Shown: one piece after another, positions 51,137 to 64,000 of the stretch
How the letters are laid out: every line of letters begins with the position of its first letter
How positions within the stretch are numbered: the first letter of the stretch is position 1
DNA from: Oenanthe sinensis
Taxonomy: Eukaryota; Streptophyta; Magnoliopsida; Apiales; Apiaceae
Assembly (NCBI GenBank): GCA_028671895.1
Contig: CM053809.1
Coordinates: 33,455,501-33,519,500 of the forward strand
Length of the DNA stretch: 64,000 nt
Direction of reading: 5' to 3'
Made by a program: the position numbers and the translations under genes
The notes under the pieces: model-generated
What the model was told of the DNA's origin: nothing
Seen by the model: the letters and a program-made list of their open reading frames with translations, nothing else
Database searches by the model: none

Positions 51137-54100
51137 ATGAGTACATACAACTACGTAGTGACGGCGCACAAACCGACGAACGTCACTCACTCCTGCGTCG
51201 GAAACTTCACCAGTCCTCAAGAGCTCAATCTCATCATTGCGTATGCTCTTACTTCTCTCTCTATTACTTGCTTTCTCTACTCTTTAATTTTCCTTTTTCC
51301 TTTTCTAGTTTTCGTAATCTTTGATTTTAGGTATACGGTTAATTAGGGCTCAGAGCTTCTGTTATTGCTTATCTATTAGATTATAATTGAATACTTTCAC
51401 TGTTTTTATCTTGCATTGCTTTTGTTCCCGATAAAAAGTCCAGAATTGTTGGATAATAGCAGGAAGTTTATAGGATGTGGAATTGATAATTAAATATGTC
51501 CGATTGCCTTAGGAACGTGTATGAGGAATTATTAAGAATTTAAGATATAAAGGTCTTATCTTTTTTAGTTTTTTTTTTGGGGGGGGGGTTGGTTGGGAGA
51601 ATTTGTTATTCCGGAAATGTAACTAATTGTTATTTTGAAAAGAAAGTACACCGACAAGATCTCGTGTTGGATATAAATATTTGAAGACATGTTTAATACA
51701 AATGGACAAGAGTAGTACTGTAGTAGTGACTATTAATTGCGACGTGGTTTCAGTTTTAAAGAAGATTTTGATCTATTTCGATATTTATTACTCGGTGCTA
51801 TAAAAATTGTGACATTTTCTCTCCCTTTGTTTTAGTTTTGATTGGACTTCTCAGATGCGCAGTTTCCAATTTACTTCTGTAGTCAGTCTAATTTGGAAGG
51901 GTGAAATAAGTAATTGATATGAGGTTAGATAAGTACGTAGATATTTAGGAATATTTGCTAGATATTCTACGTCACTAAGGATTGTTTTAACTAGAGTCAG
52001 ATGAAAGGAAATAGTAAAATTAATTACAGGAATATTTATGAAGCTTTTGCAAGTCGTATGGGACTTCCTTGCGGGAACACTGATAACCAGTGTTATTAAA
52101 TGCGCAACGCGCACCGAAGCGCAAAGGCCTCCCGGAGCTTAAGCGAGAAGCGCAGACGCGAAGCGCGGATTCATCGAAGATGAGAAAATATACATATATA
52201 CATATACATATATATTGTCAATAGACAAATAATAAGCAACCAAATTGTCATAAAATAGTCAAATTAAAAGATGAGGTGTAAAACATAGGCAAATTAAGAG
52301 ATCTAAGGTCTAAAACATATTATAGTCATAATAAAAACGAAATAAATAGCTAATTAACTATTCTTCGGCACTATCTTCATCATCAAGATTCACAAACTCA
52401 TCTACTTCACCATCATGATTTGAATTTTCATCAAATTCAACTTCATAGCGACTTCATCCTCGTCAACCAAACGTCCTTTAGATGATGATCCCTCCGAGGC
52501 ATACCAGTTGTATAGATCATCAGGAGAGAAGAAACAGAGAATATGGAATTGTAGGCTTGTAGGCTTGTAGCAGTCAGCCTCTTGAGTGGGTCAGAGTATG
52601 GGTGGCCAGACGGGTATTTATATTTAGGGACTTCTATAAAATAAAATGGGTGGGTATGGTTTTTCTATAACCTGGCAAAATATACCGTCAAAATAAAAAA
52701 GCGCGCTTCAGTGCGCTTCATGTGCGCTTCGGGCTCCGCGCATAAGCCCCAGAAGTGCTCGCTTCATTGAATGCGCTTCGCTCCAGCTGTGCGATGCGCT
52801 TTTTCTGCGCTTCGTTGCGCTTCGCGCTTCATCGTGGGCTTCATCGCGCTTTTAATAACACTGCTGATAACAATACTACTATAGCTTTTCTTAATCTGAT
52901 CGTCCATTTATATTCTAGAAAGGGAATAAGTGGCTTGCCTCAGCCAGACCTAGTGATTAATATCCAGGCTCGGGTATGGCAAGTCATGTATTGCCTTATA
53001 TTGTGTGTATTACATTCATAATGCATACCCCCTTCACATTTTCATTTTATGCTACCTTTCATGTTTTCAAGGACCAGTTATTAATGCTAACCAAAGTTAC
53101 AATATATTGACAGGAAATGTACTCGGATTGAGATTCATTTACTTACAGCGCAAGGTTTGCAGGTGAGTTGTTACAAGTTAAATTGTATTATTTAATTTAC
53201 ATACGGTTTTGGAAGTTGGAACAGTGTATTTTATCATTGTACCTACATCTATATAGTTTTTTTCTTGTTTATTAAATTTAAAAGAAACGAGGGACAGTAT
53301 TACGGCCAGTCGGCCACCATATCAATTATGCGCGCAATCTCTAGGACAATATATCGATATAGCGCTAATGATGTTACATGTGCACTTGCATTTAAAATTT
53401 TTTATGTATCAGTATATATGACAAAGCGGAAGCAAGAATGTCGGCATGAGTGAAAATTAATCCAAGCGTCGTTCCACCAACACGATCCAATCTGAGTGCA
53501 ATTGGTTTGAAATTCTTTAGTATTATGTAACCTCTACATCAATCAAATAAATAACTAAATGAGTAATAGTACCACCATTATATATGTAATATCATTAGAC
53601 TTATTTGTATAAAATTTACTAGTGAATGTTATATTTTACTTGCGAGTGCTCCTCTTGCAAAACTCTGTCATGGATTTTCATACTCATAAATTTAATCATT
53701 CAGTAGCACTAGTTTGCAAGTCTCAGTCCAACACTGTATGTAAAGTTGTGATTCATTCCGATTAAGCTTCCTACCTTTTAATCTTGAAAGTCTGAAATGT
53801 ATAAATTGAAAGTAAAAAATACTGAATAAACGATTGTCGAAGTCTTTTGTGAAAGTAGAAACAAAAATAGCATGTCGATTAAGTAACAATTCTTTCTATA
53901 TAGTGGTTTTGCTCACTCCATTGCAATCTTAGGTCTCTGGCATTATAGGTTTTTCATCCCACCACCGAGGCCCAATGCCACGGGTTTGCGAGGATCTAAT
54001 ATAATCTTTAACTTTGTGCCAAAATCTAGTAGAAAACACTGTGTTATCAACAAGCCTAGACAAGAAATAGTATATATATTATATACATCTAGTAAGTTAA

Positions 54101-57100
54101 GAGTAATTAACTTTTGAGGCCTCTTTGAAGAAACTTGGTCACCGAGGCAAGATGCGTACTCAATTCTTAGTGAATAAAATGCCAAAAATGTTCACTTAAA
54201 AAGTAATTGGAATCGAGTGTTCTGTTCATAATGCACCAGAAATGACAACTGATTGGTTTTGCTGGTGTAACATGATTTTTTTTCCAACTATGCATCTGTA
54301 TATTTGTGTACAAGGTGGTTTCTGGTGTCTTGGTGACACATGCTTTCACAGCTTGTTTTTGTTCCACTATTTTTTACATGGACGGCACCCTCCTTGTTGC
54401 CTCTCCAAGTATGATGATCTATCTGTCTATAGGAGTAATATATCAGTTTTCCATTTTCTTGTTGGGCCTAAAATCTTAAGTTGATTATATGTAGCCCATG
54501 TTGGATGTGCCGATATATGGAAGAATTGCAACCCTTGAACTTTTTCGTCCTCACGTGAGTAAACTAACCTTTTTAATATTATATGTTTAGAACAATATGG
54601 TATTTTTTTGACTGCATTGTTATATATTATTTTCGGTTCTTTATTGGCAGGGTGAGACGCAAGATCTTCTATTTATTGCTACAGAAAGATATAAATTTTG
54701 TGTTCTTCAGTGGGATCCAGAGGCAGCTGAAGTTATTACCAGGTTTGAGATGCTACTGTGAACCTAGGTTTTTTTCTTCTACGGGTTTGATAGTCTAGTT
54801 TCAAAACTGTATAGATCTTTCCTAAATTCTGGTTGACTGAACATTCTCATTCTACTGGATACCATATATTAGCAGCATTTTAAAATATATTTCATGGTCA
54901 TCATGAAAACAATTATTTTCTAACAAGTGATAATTGCTCAAGTTTTATTTTTACATTTGGTTCTTTTGAGAACTGCTTGCCACATACTCCCTGGACCCTG
55001 TATTATGTTATCAATGTTTTCTTCTTGACAATAAAGTGCTTTTGTCATGGTTGGGATATCATTATTATCTGGTCTTGCTATCCTGCTGTTTCCGTAAGTA
55101 TGTATATACACACAAGTTCCTTTTGTTTATTTGAATTTGCCGAATAGAATGACAGTTAAATAGCCTATTGGTAGGAGCCTATGACATCGTGTAAAAGTTT
55201 GAGAATTAGGTCCTCATACATTCCTCCTCAGCTCAAACCTCCACTCCCTTTTATGATGATAAAAAAGAATATTAAAGACCAAATTCATAGGTTCATCCTT
55301 TGTTCTCAATATAAGTGCCTTGTGTAAATACAGCTCTGGCAACTACAACTACAATTACAGTTGTTAGTATACAGTATTACTGTTTACTTATTAATTGAGA
55401 ACAAAATATCAATTTGCTTATGTATCACATTTAGGGCACCCTTACTACTTGCACTCAAGAAAATATTAAATGAGACCAGGATAGCGTGTCTATATAACGT
55501 CTTTTTGGAGGCGAATCAATGATAACCTCATGAATCAATATATATGGCTATTCGATATATAGTAGTATTATAATTTAATATATATTATTGCACTGATGCA
55601 GTGTGATATTCGATTTATTTCTTTTCTAACCTAAGCTTGTCCTTGGGTAGGGCAATGGGGGATGTCTCCGATCGTATAGGGCGTCCTACAGACAATGGTC
55701 AGGTATCTATAATTTGGTTCCCTGCTAATTGTTATAACCTACATATACCATATGTTTATACTACGTATCATCCATCATGATTCCTATTTGATTGTTTTGT
55801 AGATTGGCATAATTGATCCAGATTGCAGACTAATTGGACTGCACCTGTATGATGGGTTGTTTAAGGTGTTAATTCCAATTCACAGAATGTTGTCTAATAT
55901 TATTATGAATTTTCTATCTTTCAACAGTTTATGCAAATACTTATTTTCTACTTTGACATGTCTGACTTTTTTATATTGTGTTAAATAAGGTCATTCCATT
56001 CGATAATAAAGGCCAGTTGAAGGAAGCATTTAACATAAGGTATACTCCCCAAAAAAACTTCTTTTTATCTGTTATTTGGTAAGCTGAATTTTTTTAAATC
56101 ACTATTTATGTTTATATTTTGCAGGCTTGAGGAGCTTCAAGTTTTGGACATCAAATTTCTTTATGGTTGCCCGAAGCCTACAATTGTTGTACTTTACCAG
56201 GTGCAAAATTTGATATGAAATTCTTACATCATCTAAGTTAGCACATTATTTCATGCATGTTTTACCTTTTGCACTTTTCTACTGGGCCGGATATCTAGAT
56301 ATTTAGACGAATATATTACTGATACTTATGATAGTCGTTTATGGTTCTGTTTCCAGTCTACATCACTTAAACATATGGATACAGCAGTTATTTAAAGTAG
56401 CTTTGAACCTGTGGGATGCACGGGTTTATTATAATATTTTGTTTAATTTATTTATATTGTTTTTTTAAATGTATTCAACAAATTTTCCAATTTTGTTAAT
56501 ATCATCTATGAGAATATTATTAATCATATTGATCGGTTGTATTTCAGTTATATGCTGCTTATTATTGCATACATATGTATAAAAATAATATAAAATTGTT
56601 TTTGAATTTCTTTTGGTTGTATTTTTATTTTAAATTGTAATAAACAGAGGCGGTATATGTACATTCTTCTTCTTCATTACTGATCTCTTTTTATTTGGTT
56701 AAAATATTTTAAAGTTTCTTGTGGGACCCAGGACGACCACACCAAACCACCACAATAACCCCCTTATTCTAATTATATATTGTATATAATTTTTCTGTTG
56801 TTACGTTGCAGGATAACAAGGACGCTCGACATGTTAAAACATACGAGGTTGCTTTAAAAGATAAAGACTTCATTGAAGGTCCTTGGTCTCAAAATAACCT
56901 TGACAATGGGGCTGATTTACTAATACCTGTCCCACCACCTCTTTGTGGTGTCCTAATCATCGGGGAAGAAACTATCGTGTATTGCAGTGCCTCTGCATTC
57001 AAAGCAATCCCAATTAGACCTGTATGTTTCTGTGCTGCTATATTATTTGACTGTGCAGTGCTTTACATTATCATATATCTTTCCCCTGATCTTTGGTTTT

Positions 57101-60100
57101 TGTCTTTACAAGAGTTATAATATTTAACTTCCATACACTTCTATTGGATGGTTATTCACCATAACTTATGCTGTGTTTTTTGTAGGCCATTACAAGATCC
57201 TATGGAAGAGTTGATGCTGATGGTTCTAGGTACTTGCTTGGTGATCATAACGGGCTTCTTCACCTGCTTGTTATTACCCATGAGAAGGAGAAGTGAGTGT
57301 CTCACATTTAGTTTCTTATGACTGGTTGTCCTGATTTATTTTTGATATGAAGATACTTGTTTTCCCTTATTGCAATATATATACATATAGTGCTTGGCCC
57401 TTTTAAATATGACTTTTGCTATCTTGTAGAGTTACTGGACTGAAAATTGAGCTCCTTGGGGAAACTTCCATTGCTTCAACGATATCATATCTTGATAATG
57501 CATTTGTATATGTTGGCTCAAGCTATGGAGATTCACAGGTAAAGAATGTTAAAGTTTCTTGGGATTATCAGAAATCTGTAGACATTCCCAATTTCAATTG
57601 AACCTTTTGATTAATTGAGAGCATTATATGACTGATGTCTTTGTGGCATGATTATTTGTTTGCCAATATTTTAGTACAATTTGGACTGAAGTAAAAAATG
57701 CTGGTGGTGTACTTGCATAATGTGAAATGCATTTACATCCTCAATGCCCATTAGGGAAATTGGACTTTGTCAACCATTACTACTTTTATATGTGGAATCA
57801 TGGTTTACTAGTGAGTGGCATATGAAATGTCTGAGGTAACTGTGGACAATGAGACATGCTACAATATTTACTGGTTGATAATTATATCTAAATTGTTTCT
57901 CTGCGAACAAACTTGTGGCAGAGCTTATATCTAAAAAATTACGCAAGGCTTCTTTTGAAAGAACTTGAAGTTATGAATATGATGGAAGGATACATGATAA
58001 ACTGACCACGTTCCAGAAAGCTTTATTTGCGTTTGAAGGTTGTACAATATATAGTTTTATCATTATATGCAGCGGTAATCATGTTGTACTTACTTTGATG
58101 CTTCACACAATGGTGTCTTTACTGTGAAGCCTGTATATTGCGCTTGTGCCTTTTTCTTTCTGCCTCGTTAATTATTGAGAAATTAAAGCCAAGCCGACCT
58201 TGTCACTTCTTACCACAGCTCATAAAGCTAAATCTCCAGCCTGACGCGAAAGGTTCTTATGTAGAGGCTCTAGAAAGGTATGTTAATTTAGGGCCAATTG
58301 TGGACTTCTGTGTGGTGGACTTAGAGAGACAGGGGCAAGGTCAAGTTGTAACTTGCTCAGGAGCCTTCAAAGATGGTTCCCTTCGCATAGTACGCAATGG
58401 AATAGGGATCAACGAACAGGTCTGCATTCTCAACTAGATTTGTTTCAGTACGACTATTATCTTTCACCAAATATATATTTAATGTGGACGTTCTTAAACT
58501 CACACCTCTAGGCATCAGTAGAACTTCAAGGCATTAAAGGAATGTGGTCATTACGATCGGCTACGGATGATCCTTTTGACACATTTCTGGTTGTTAGCTT
58601 CATCAGTGAGACTCGAATTTTGGCAATGAATATTGAGGATGAGTTGGAAGAGACTGAAATAGAGGGGTTTTCCTCCCAAGTTCAGACGTTGTTCTGTCAT
58701 GATGCTGTATATGATCAACTTGTACAGGTAAGTGTTGCATAGTATTGGGTTTAATCTGTCTTGCATTTCTGTAACTCAAATTACTACTTGCAAAGTTATC
58801 ATGTTTCAGTAAAATTGTTTCTGACTTTAAGCACTCATTCACACTTGTTCATAAATGAATGAATTATACTTGATCATAAGGTATATCATTCAGAAATAAT
58901 ATGTAATACATGGATCTTCCTTGTGTTCTGGCTCTGTTATTTGTCGATTTGTGTTTACAATCTTTCTTCCAGTAAAGTTCTTTTTGAAAGAATTATACTT
59001 CTTCCAATCTGAGAACAGATGTACTCAAGTAAATATGTTTCTTATGATATTGTAGAAGAGAGAGAGTGTGTGTATATATATGTATATATTGCACAAGTAT
59101 GCCCTAATGGAGGGAATAGCTATTTGTTGGTTTCTTAGTGGTTCTTTCCTGCAAATTTTAATGGTGATGTTTTGTTTCCTAAGTTGAGTGTACTTATTAT
59201 ACTGTTTTTTTCCTACGCTGCCTTCCCAACCAAACTGAATATTTCTATTTGTGTTGGAACTGCTTTCACTTGAAAACTCACTCGCTCTGCGGTTACCAAT
59301 ATATGTCTGTGTCAGGTTACTTCAAGCTCTGTAAGACTGGTCAGTTCGACCTCTAGAGAGCTTCGAAACGAGTGGAAAGCTCCACCAGGCTACTCAGTTA
59401 ATGTTGCAACTGCTAATTCTACGCAGGTTTATCTCCAGCTTTTTTTTGTGGGGTTGCATTTTCGTTATTATAATATCTTCAATATATGCATGGGTTTTAC
59501 TCGAGCTATGCTAAATCTTCTGATAATACGAGTTTCAGCAGAAAGTGAACCCAAATTTTGTGTAATAATTGAATGATGAATCCTATTTTATTCATTAAAA
59601 AGAGTTGTAGGAATATAAAAAGAGATGGTCTTTGGTCAGTCAATATGTGTCTCTGTTGTTTCTCTGTTCTCTCTATACTTTTTATTTCATATTCATTCCT
59701 TGCGTTTTGAGTAAATGTGTTGTGATTTTATCTACTATTCTACAGGTTTTATTAGCTGCTGGCGGTGGCCATTTAGTTTACCTGGAAATTGGTGATGGGA
59801 TACTGAATGAAGTAAAACATGCACAACTGGAGTATGATATATCATGTCTTGACATAAACCCCATTGGTGGCAATTCTAGCTACAGTAGCCTAGCTGCAGT
59901 TGGAATGTGGACTGATATAAGTGTTAGGATTTTTTCACTTCCCGACCTCAACCTCATTACCAAGGAGCATTTGGGAGGAGAAATAATACCTCGTTCAGTT
60001 CTTTTGTGTACGTTTGAAGGGGTAAGCCTCTTCTTATGATTCCTTGTGGGAACTTCTCACTCTATTTCATGTCTTTTTTTGGGCTCTGACGTGCTGGATA

Positions 60101-63100
60101 TAGAATAGAAAGGTATCTATAGTAGTCTTGGAACTTTTAAAAGCCACATAACATGATTTTTGGCACTTCGGAAAGTGCTTTCAAACTCTAATCATTTCAA
60201 CTAAACAAATACTGTCGTGAAATATGTTCTGTTGCTTGCCTAACATTACTAAGTGGTCATTTGTTAAATATGAATGATTTGTATGGAATACTTAGGATTT
60301 TCGAATCATTTAGGTTATCATGTGAAAACTCTAAGGTGAACAATCTCCATTGCTGATTAATTCAGCATATGCCCATTTATTCTGCTCACTCAATGATGAC
60401 ACATCTGGAATAAGTAATTAGTGGCTTCCTTCCACTGAGTATTTATTTTGTTCTTATATCAGCCTATACTTCTATAAATGAAGTATGTAGTAGTTGGTGA
60501 CCTCGGCGCCTCCAATTCCCGCATGTACCCTTGCAAACATGTAAATATCACTGTATATTGACTGTTATGCTATTTGTTTTCTTGGGCTCTGATCAAGTTT
60601 TGTTTGATGTACCAGATTTCTTACTTGTTATGTGCCCTTGGAGATGGACATCTTCTTAACTTTCTGTTGAACCTGACAACTGGTCAGTTAACAGATAGGA
60701 AAAAGGTGTCTCTTGGGACGCAACCTATTACCCTACGAACTTTCTCATCGAAGAACACTACACATGTTTTTGCTGCCTCCGATAGACCAACTGTCATTTA
60801 CAGCAGCAACAAGAAACTGCTCTACAGCAATGTGAACCTGAAAGAAGTTAGTCATATGTGCCCTTTCAACTCTGCCGCTTTCCCTGACAGGTAAGAACCA
60901 CTTTATTATAGCCTTTAAATTTTAGCTAGATACCTATATCAATAAGTTGTAAATTATAACCAACTGTGGGACTTCTGTTCTCTCAATTGGGCTCCTGCAA
61001 TTATTTTATTAAGATATTGAGATATTTCTGTGGCTTTCCGCTTAAAAATGCTCCCATTTCCATGCAGATATAGAGTTTGGTTTATATTTTGGTCACGGGT
61101 ACAGAGTCGCATCATAATTTTTTTATTAGATAATTAAATAATTTTCAATCAATAAAAAACATCACTAATAAAAAAATTATAAATTCATTTAAATTAATAA
61201 AAATAAAGAAATATAATATATTATAGTTATGAGCATATGTTTTAATAGATAGTAAATATATTTATTGAAATATTATTACAGGTATGGTTTTTATATGTAT
61301 TGGTTTATATATGTATTAGATAGACAATTAAAAGTAATGCATGAATTTTGGTTTTACAGATTCGAAAGATGTTTAAACTGCATTGCCATCAATATAATAC
61401 AAGCACGTCTAAAACCCGTGCAACTGCAAGGCACATGCTTGAATATTTAAAATATAAAAGACTTTTTATTATTAAATATTTTATTTTTGTTAAAACTATA
61501 TATTATTTTAGATTATAACAGAATTTTATATAAAATTTTAATAAAATATAGATTAAAGAACAATGAAATTATAATATTCAGCCTTGCAAATATACTATGA
61601 TTTTTCTGACTTCTTTCGGTTTCTAAACAGCCTTGCAATAGCAAAAGAAGGTGAGTTGACAATTGGCACAATTGACGATATTCAGAAGCTTCACATTCGT
61701 TCAATCCCACTCGGGGAACATGCACGTCGTATCTGCCATCAAGAGCACTCTCGGACTTTTGCCATAAGCAGTGTAAAGTACAACCAGTCAAGTGCAGAAG
61801 ACACAGAGACACACATTATTCGCTTGTTAGACGACCAGACTTTTGAATTCATATCAAGTTACTCGCTTGACCAGTTTGAATATGGTTGCTCCATTCTCAG
61901 TTGCTCATTCTCGGATGATAATAATGTCTATTATTGCATTGGGACCGCATATGTTATGCCAGAGGAGAATGAACCAAGCAAGGTCTGAATGCATACTGTT
62001 TTTAATCATGGTTGATTCTTATATTTAAGGAGGAATATGCACAGTTTTTTTTGTAGACCATTTTTGACATCCCATAAGTTCTTACAAGTGGCTACCTATG
62101 TAGATTTGCGCTCGTTTTGGTTCTTGTGGTCCCTATTGTGTAAACAATTGATCTGCACCTCACGGCTACTATATATATATATTGGATGTCAGTTATCATC
62201 ATAATTTTTTACTGGTAGATACTAGGGTCCTTTTAATACTCAGTGAAGTTTTAGTGATGTTCCCAAATAAAGAATAGGAGTTGGTCTCTGCAGAACCGGT
62301 GACAGTTACAAACTGGATTCACTGGATGCTTTTATCTTATGTTCCAGTATCTAGTTGATGCATTAGTTACTGATGTAAAAGGATAGTTATGGATTATACA
62401 TACCCATATTATTTTTTTGGTTGGTATTTTCTAATTGACTGTATTATTGTCATGGTCAACAAGCTGCTTGTAGCATAAACTTTGTTGTGTCTTTTCTGAT
62501 TTGGCCTTTGGGTCCTTTTAATTGTTAATTCCCCACACCTTTGTCTGAATCTGTCTGGTCATAAACTGTAGGGGAGAATACTTGTATTTCTTGTCGAAGA
62601 TGGAAAGCTGCAGTTAGTTGCAGAGAAAGAAACCAAGGGTGCCGTTTACTCACTCAATGCCTTCAATGGTAAACTGCTTGCTGCGATCAATCAAAAGATT
62701 CAGTTGTACAAGTGGATGCTTCGTGATGATGGTACCCGTGAGTTGCAATCTGAATGTGGGCATCATGGACATATACTTGCTCTGTATGTACAAACTCGAG
62801 GAGATTTTATTGTTGTCGGTGACTTGATGAAATCTATATCTTTGCTGATTTACAAGGTAAATTTTTATCTCAGTATACTAACCATTGACCTCTCTGATTT
62901 GATTAGTATTGCCTCAAACAAGAAGGTTCCCCCTTTAAATTGCAATTCATGCAGTTCTAAATAGATTTGTTTGCTGTTACTCAATATTTTTGCTTATTTT
63001 ACTATCTGGTTGTATTTCAGCACGAGGAAGGTGCTATTGAGGAGCGAGCCCGTGACTACAATGCGAACTGGATGACAGCTGTTGAGATTCTTGATGATGA

Positions 63101-63602
63101 CATTTACCTTGGCGCTGAGAATAATTTTAACCTTTTTACAGTCAGAAAGAATAGTGAAGGTGCCACTGATGAAGAGCGGAGCCGTCTCGAAGTGGTTGGT
63201 GAATACCATCTTGGTGAGTTTGTGAATCGGTTCAGACATGGTTCCCTTGTTATGCGAATGCCAGATTCAGATGTTGGCCAGATTCCAACCTGCATTTTTG
63301 GAACTGTTAATGGTGTCATTGGGGTAGTTGCTTCCCTTCCTCGAGATCAGTACAGTTTCTTGGATAAGCTTCAGTCTAATTTGAGGAAGGTAATAAAGGG
63401 TGTAGGAGGATTGAGTCATGAGCAATGGCGATCTTATTCTAGTGAAAAGAAAACTGCAGAGGCTAAGAATTTCTTAGACGGGGATCTGATCGAATCATTC
63501 CTTGATCTTAGTCGAATTAAAATGGAAGAGGTCTCGAAGGCTATGGCTGTACCAGTAGAGGAGCTTATGAAGAGAGTAGAGGAGTTAACAAGGCTGCACT
63601 AG
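51137..63602 (+). CDS. DDB1: DDB1, UV-damaged DNA-binding protein 1, CUL4 ligase adaptor (19 exons)
   Basis: Exons: 51137-51240, 53114-53162, 54495-54554, 54651-54742, 55651-55702, 55803-55865, 55990-56039, 56125-56200, 56812-57021, 57186-57292, 57430-57538, 58219-58419, 58512-58727, 59316-59426, 59746-60021, 60616-60890, 61631-61982, 62572-62856, 63021-63602. They join in phase to 1089 residues, against 1088 for Arabidopsis DDB1A. The protein starts MSTYNYVVTAHKPTNVTHSC and ends MKRVEELTRLH, as in the family. Three WD40-type propellers (BPA, BPB, BPC) are expected with a C-terminal helical part; BPB binds CUL4, while BPA and BPC hold DCAF receptors. Conserved blocks include AMGDVSDRIGRPTDNGQIG, RDYNANWMTAVEIL and GVGGLSHEQWRS. 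No exon shows a break. Known roles: nucleotide excision repair with DDB2, and light signalling with DET1 and COP10. Intron 1 carries a 776-bp hAT element. Confidence 0.97.
52088..52863. mobile_element. Non-autonomous hAT element in DDB1 intron 1, 776 bp
   Basis: The left end CAGTGTTATTAAATGCGC and right end GCGCTTTTAATAACACTG form an 18-bp inverted repeat with one mismatch. A perfect 8-bp target duplication CTGATAAC lies at 52080-52087 and 52864-52871, diagnostic of hAT transposons. Both ends are packed with gcgcttc or gaagcgc motifs (left to about 52170, right from about 52700), as expected for subterminal transposase-binding repeats. The centre holds a decayed frame on the minus strand (DDLYNWYASEGSSS, RLVDEDEV, about 52460-52530) that may be a transposase tail; no complete transposase is present. 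Confidence 0.9.
56400..56700. other. AT-rich insertion-like segment in DDB1 intron 8
   Basis: Begins gtgggatgcacgggtttatt and runs as very AT-rich DNA unlike the rest of the intron. The gcacgggttt motif recurs, inverted, in intron 16 (61412-61421, aaacccgtgc). Possibly related small mobile elements, but ends and target duplications were not identified. Confidence 0.3.
61080..61560. other. AT-rich insertion-like segment in DDB1 intron 16
   Basis: Intron 16 holds about 480 bp of strongly AT-rich sequence with a short GC-containing motif (aaacccgtgcaactgc) near 61411. Composition suggests an inserted element; no terminal repeats could be defined. Confidence 0.3.
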
Positions 63603-64000
63603 TGTTGCTGCCTGATTGTGTCTGCTAAATTGTTTTTTTTTTCTGGCTTGTGCGGTCTGCGGATTGTAACTTTTCTTTGTTAAACATGCAACATCTTCTT
63701 GTCAAAAAAAAAACATGCAACATCTTTAGATTACTTAATTGTACGCTCTGCAAGTGTATGCTGTTCTTTTTATTATTGTATGTCCATAAGTTTATATTTT
63801 TGTGTTCTGCAAACTATCCCTGTACATTTATTAATTTTTTGGTTTTGGTCATCGTTAAAAGTTGTATTACGTATTCTTGTAGAGTCCGTCCTGGACTCTT
63901 TTGGGATCTAATATCATAATGAGATCTTTATGTATGCAAAACTGATTAGTTCGTTCAATAATTAATAAAGCATATTAAAAGAAGTATACTACGTGATAAA
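63603..64000. other. 3' flank of DDB1
   Basis: Presumed 3' untranslated region and flank, with a short imperfect direct repeat (aaacatgcaacatctt) at about 63683 and 63711. No further gene is visible before the window ends. Confidence 0.5.

Overview
The window is nuclear DNA of a flowering plant, most likely a eudicot. The reasons are genes split by many GT-AG introns, long AT-rich spacers, and a dense set of plant-type transposable elements. All calls come from reading the sequence and from memory of protein families; no database search was run. The species cannot be fixed from what is visible.

Layout. 1-6343: AT-rich spacer with a Tourist-like MITE, an LTR-like segment and an array of short palindromes. 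6344-12142 (+): plant BRCA1 in 14 exons. 13033-14099 (-): a small coiled-coil protein gene, convergent with BRCA1. 15640-16200: wreck of an F-box gene, followed by two intact tandem paralogues of the SKIP19/FBL type at 17304-20782 and 22588-26775 (+). 26776-33367: gene-free, rich in transposons (Stowaway-like, a fold-back element, a 1.59-kb Mutator-like element with long TIRs, a long AT microsatellite). 33368-35326 (-): PINOID, an AGCVIII kinase of auxin transport. 35327-43640: spacer with MITEs, a second long AT microsatellite and one orphan exon-like stretch. 43641-45043 (+): PsaK, photosystem I subunit K. 46066-49315 (-): a seven-exon G-type lectin S-receptor-like kinase, with a relic of a second copy beside it. 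51137-63602 (+): DDB1 in 19 exons, with a complete non-autonomous hAT element in intron 1.

The genes do not form one pathway, but two acts in genome maintenance and ubiquitin signalling stand out. BRCA1 is a RING E3 ligase of homologous recombination. DDB1 is the adaptor of CUL4 ligases, and the F-box proteins are probable SCF substrate receptors. From memory, BRCA1 and DDB1B lie close together in Arabidopsis (At4g21070, At4g21100), and DDB1A lies close to the SKIP19/FBL cluster (At4g05420, At4g05460 onward). This window may therefore keep an ancestral gene order that Arabidopsis split between duplicated segments. All seven gene models have exon phases that add up to a whole number of codons and use GT-AG introns. 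The most unusual non-genic items are the palindrome array, the hairpin-rich Mutator-like element, the hAT element with a perfect 8-bp target duplication, and a triple SINE head array beside a gypsy relic inside an F-box intron.
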